64,000 nucleotides of DNA. It comes from Sporosarcina psychrophila. Its GTDB lineage: Bacteria > Bacillota > Bacilli > Bacillales_A > Planococcaceae. Positions 63,510 to 64,000 of this stretch are shown here, in pieces (positions within the stretch are counted from its first letter, which is position 1; each line of letters opens with the position of its first letter). The stretch is from contig NZ_CP014616.1 in assembly GCF_001590685.1 (NCBI RefSeq), positions 3,657,001 through 3,721,000 on the forward strand, read 5' to 3'. The translations under genes and the position numbers were made by a program. The notes beneath the pieces were generated by a model. The model was not told the origin of the DNA. It did no database searches and saw only the letters and a program-made list of their open reading frames with translations.

Positions 63510-64000
63510 ATGAAAAGAGTAATGGTGGTGCTTCTATTGCTTTTACTGTCATCTGGTTCTACGAAGCCCACTGTTGAACGTGCGACTTTACCTGATGATG
63601 AATTCCTTGTCATCGCCCATCGCGGTGCATCCGCATATGCACCACCTCACACGTTAGCCGCCTATGAGTTAGCTGTGCAGATGGGTTCAGACTATATCGA
63701 ACTTGATTTACACATGACAAAGGACGGAAAACTGGTTGCCTTACATGACTCCTATTTAATGTTTCAGGATACTGAACAAGCTGTTGCTGATGTGACATTT
63801 AATGAACTTCAACTCTATTTGCCGGGTGAGGAATTTAATGAAACGAACCCTCGGTATGCTTCACCTATTTATAAGCAATTGCGCATTGTTGAATTAGAGG
63901 ATATCTTTCTCCATTTCGGTGACTCGGTCAATTACTATATTGAAATGAAATCGCCCAATAAGTATCCAGGTATCGAAAAAGAACTCCTAAGGCAACTTCG
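63510..64000 (+). CDS. Glycerophosphodiester phosphodiesterase, N-terminal part (3' truncated by window)
   Basis: 163 residues are present. A hydrophobic signal ([13 protein letters not shown]) precedes a GDPD domain with the catalytic AHRGAS, the calcium-binding [11 protein letters not shown] and the second catalytic His in LVALHD, followed by [11 protein letters not shown] with the third metal-binding Glu. It frees glycerol 3-phosphate from deacylated phospholipids or glycerol teichoic acid outside the membrane, which would feed the Ugp importer on the other side of the intergenic region. The usual PE(H/N)T motif reads PPHT. AAGGAG lies 9 bases before the ATG. Confidence 0.88.
   Translation, partial: MKRVMVVLLLLLLSSGSTKPTVERATLPDDEFLVIAHRGASAYAPPHTLAAYELAVQMGSDYIELDLHMTKDGKLVALHDSYLMFQDTEQAVADVTFNELQLYLPGEEFNETNPRYASPIYKQLRIVELEDIFLHFGDSVNYYIEMKSPNKYPGIEKELLRQL

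Overview
The window looks like a chromosomal segment of an endospore-forming, low-GC Gram-positive of the order Bacillales, most probably a Sporosarcina-like member of the Planococcaceae. Supports are a DegS/DegU - YvyE - TagV - TagO neighbourhood laid out as in Bacillus, a ComK, an accessory SecA2 next to an S-layer assembly protein (SlaP), four SLH-domain cell-surface proteins, a BclA-like collagen spore-surface protein and a ba3-type terminal oxidase. Strong Shine-Dalgarno sequences and frequent TTG/GTG starts fit this group. No rRNA, tRNA, prophage, insertion-sequence transposase or CRISPR array was recognised.

Layout. 1-12.8 kb: end of an M20 hydrolase, comK, a frameshifted small gene, a lipoprotein, degU-degS, yvyE, tagV, tagO, and the secA2-slaP pair, with two copies of a palindromic repeat near the two ends. 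12.8-23.4 kb: an NlpC/P60 hydrolase, nagB, a ba3 oxidase operon with a 48-residue subunit IIa, an ACT-domain malic enzyme, brnQ, an SCP2-like protein and a chemoreceptor. 23.5-26.6 kb: a TetR regulator and an oxidoreductase sharing an operator and enclosed by inverted copies of a dispersed hairpin repeat, then a LysM-NlpC/P60 protein. 26.6-33.2 kb: a complete ECF importer of unknown substrate, and a two-gene unit of a BMP-type binding lipoprotein plus a chemoreceptor, preceded by a 41-bp tandem array. 33.2-43.6 kb: an SDR, a SulP transporter, a lipoprotein, the collagen-like protein, a TAXI-type TRAP transporter whose binding protein is circularly permuted, and an M20 amidohydrolase. 43.8-53.7 kb: a MurJ-like flippase with a glycosyltransferase, three SLH-domain surface enzymes, CapA-like protein. 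53.9-64 kb: a chemoreceptor, an SLH-anchored CpdB-like phosphoesterase, the ugpCAEB glycerol-3-phosphate importer and the start of a glycerophosphodiester phosphodiesterase.

How it works together. Much of the window concerns the cell envelope: teichoic-acid priming (TagO) and attachment (TagV), S-layer export (SecA2/SlaP), wall hydrolases and SLH-anchored enzymes. Three NlpC/P60 genes each carry three regularly spaced hexamers matching the WalR box about 80 bp upstream of their starts, so they probably form one wall-metabolism regulon. A second theme is phosphorus scavenging outside the cell (5'-nucleotidase, CpdB-like enzyme, GDPD, Ugp importer).

Most notable observations: the circularly permuted TAXI binding protein; two families of dispersed elements whose hairpin stems covary between copies; and three intergenic arrays with unrelated sequences but a shared period of about 21 bp (or 41-42 bp).
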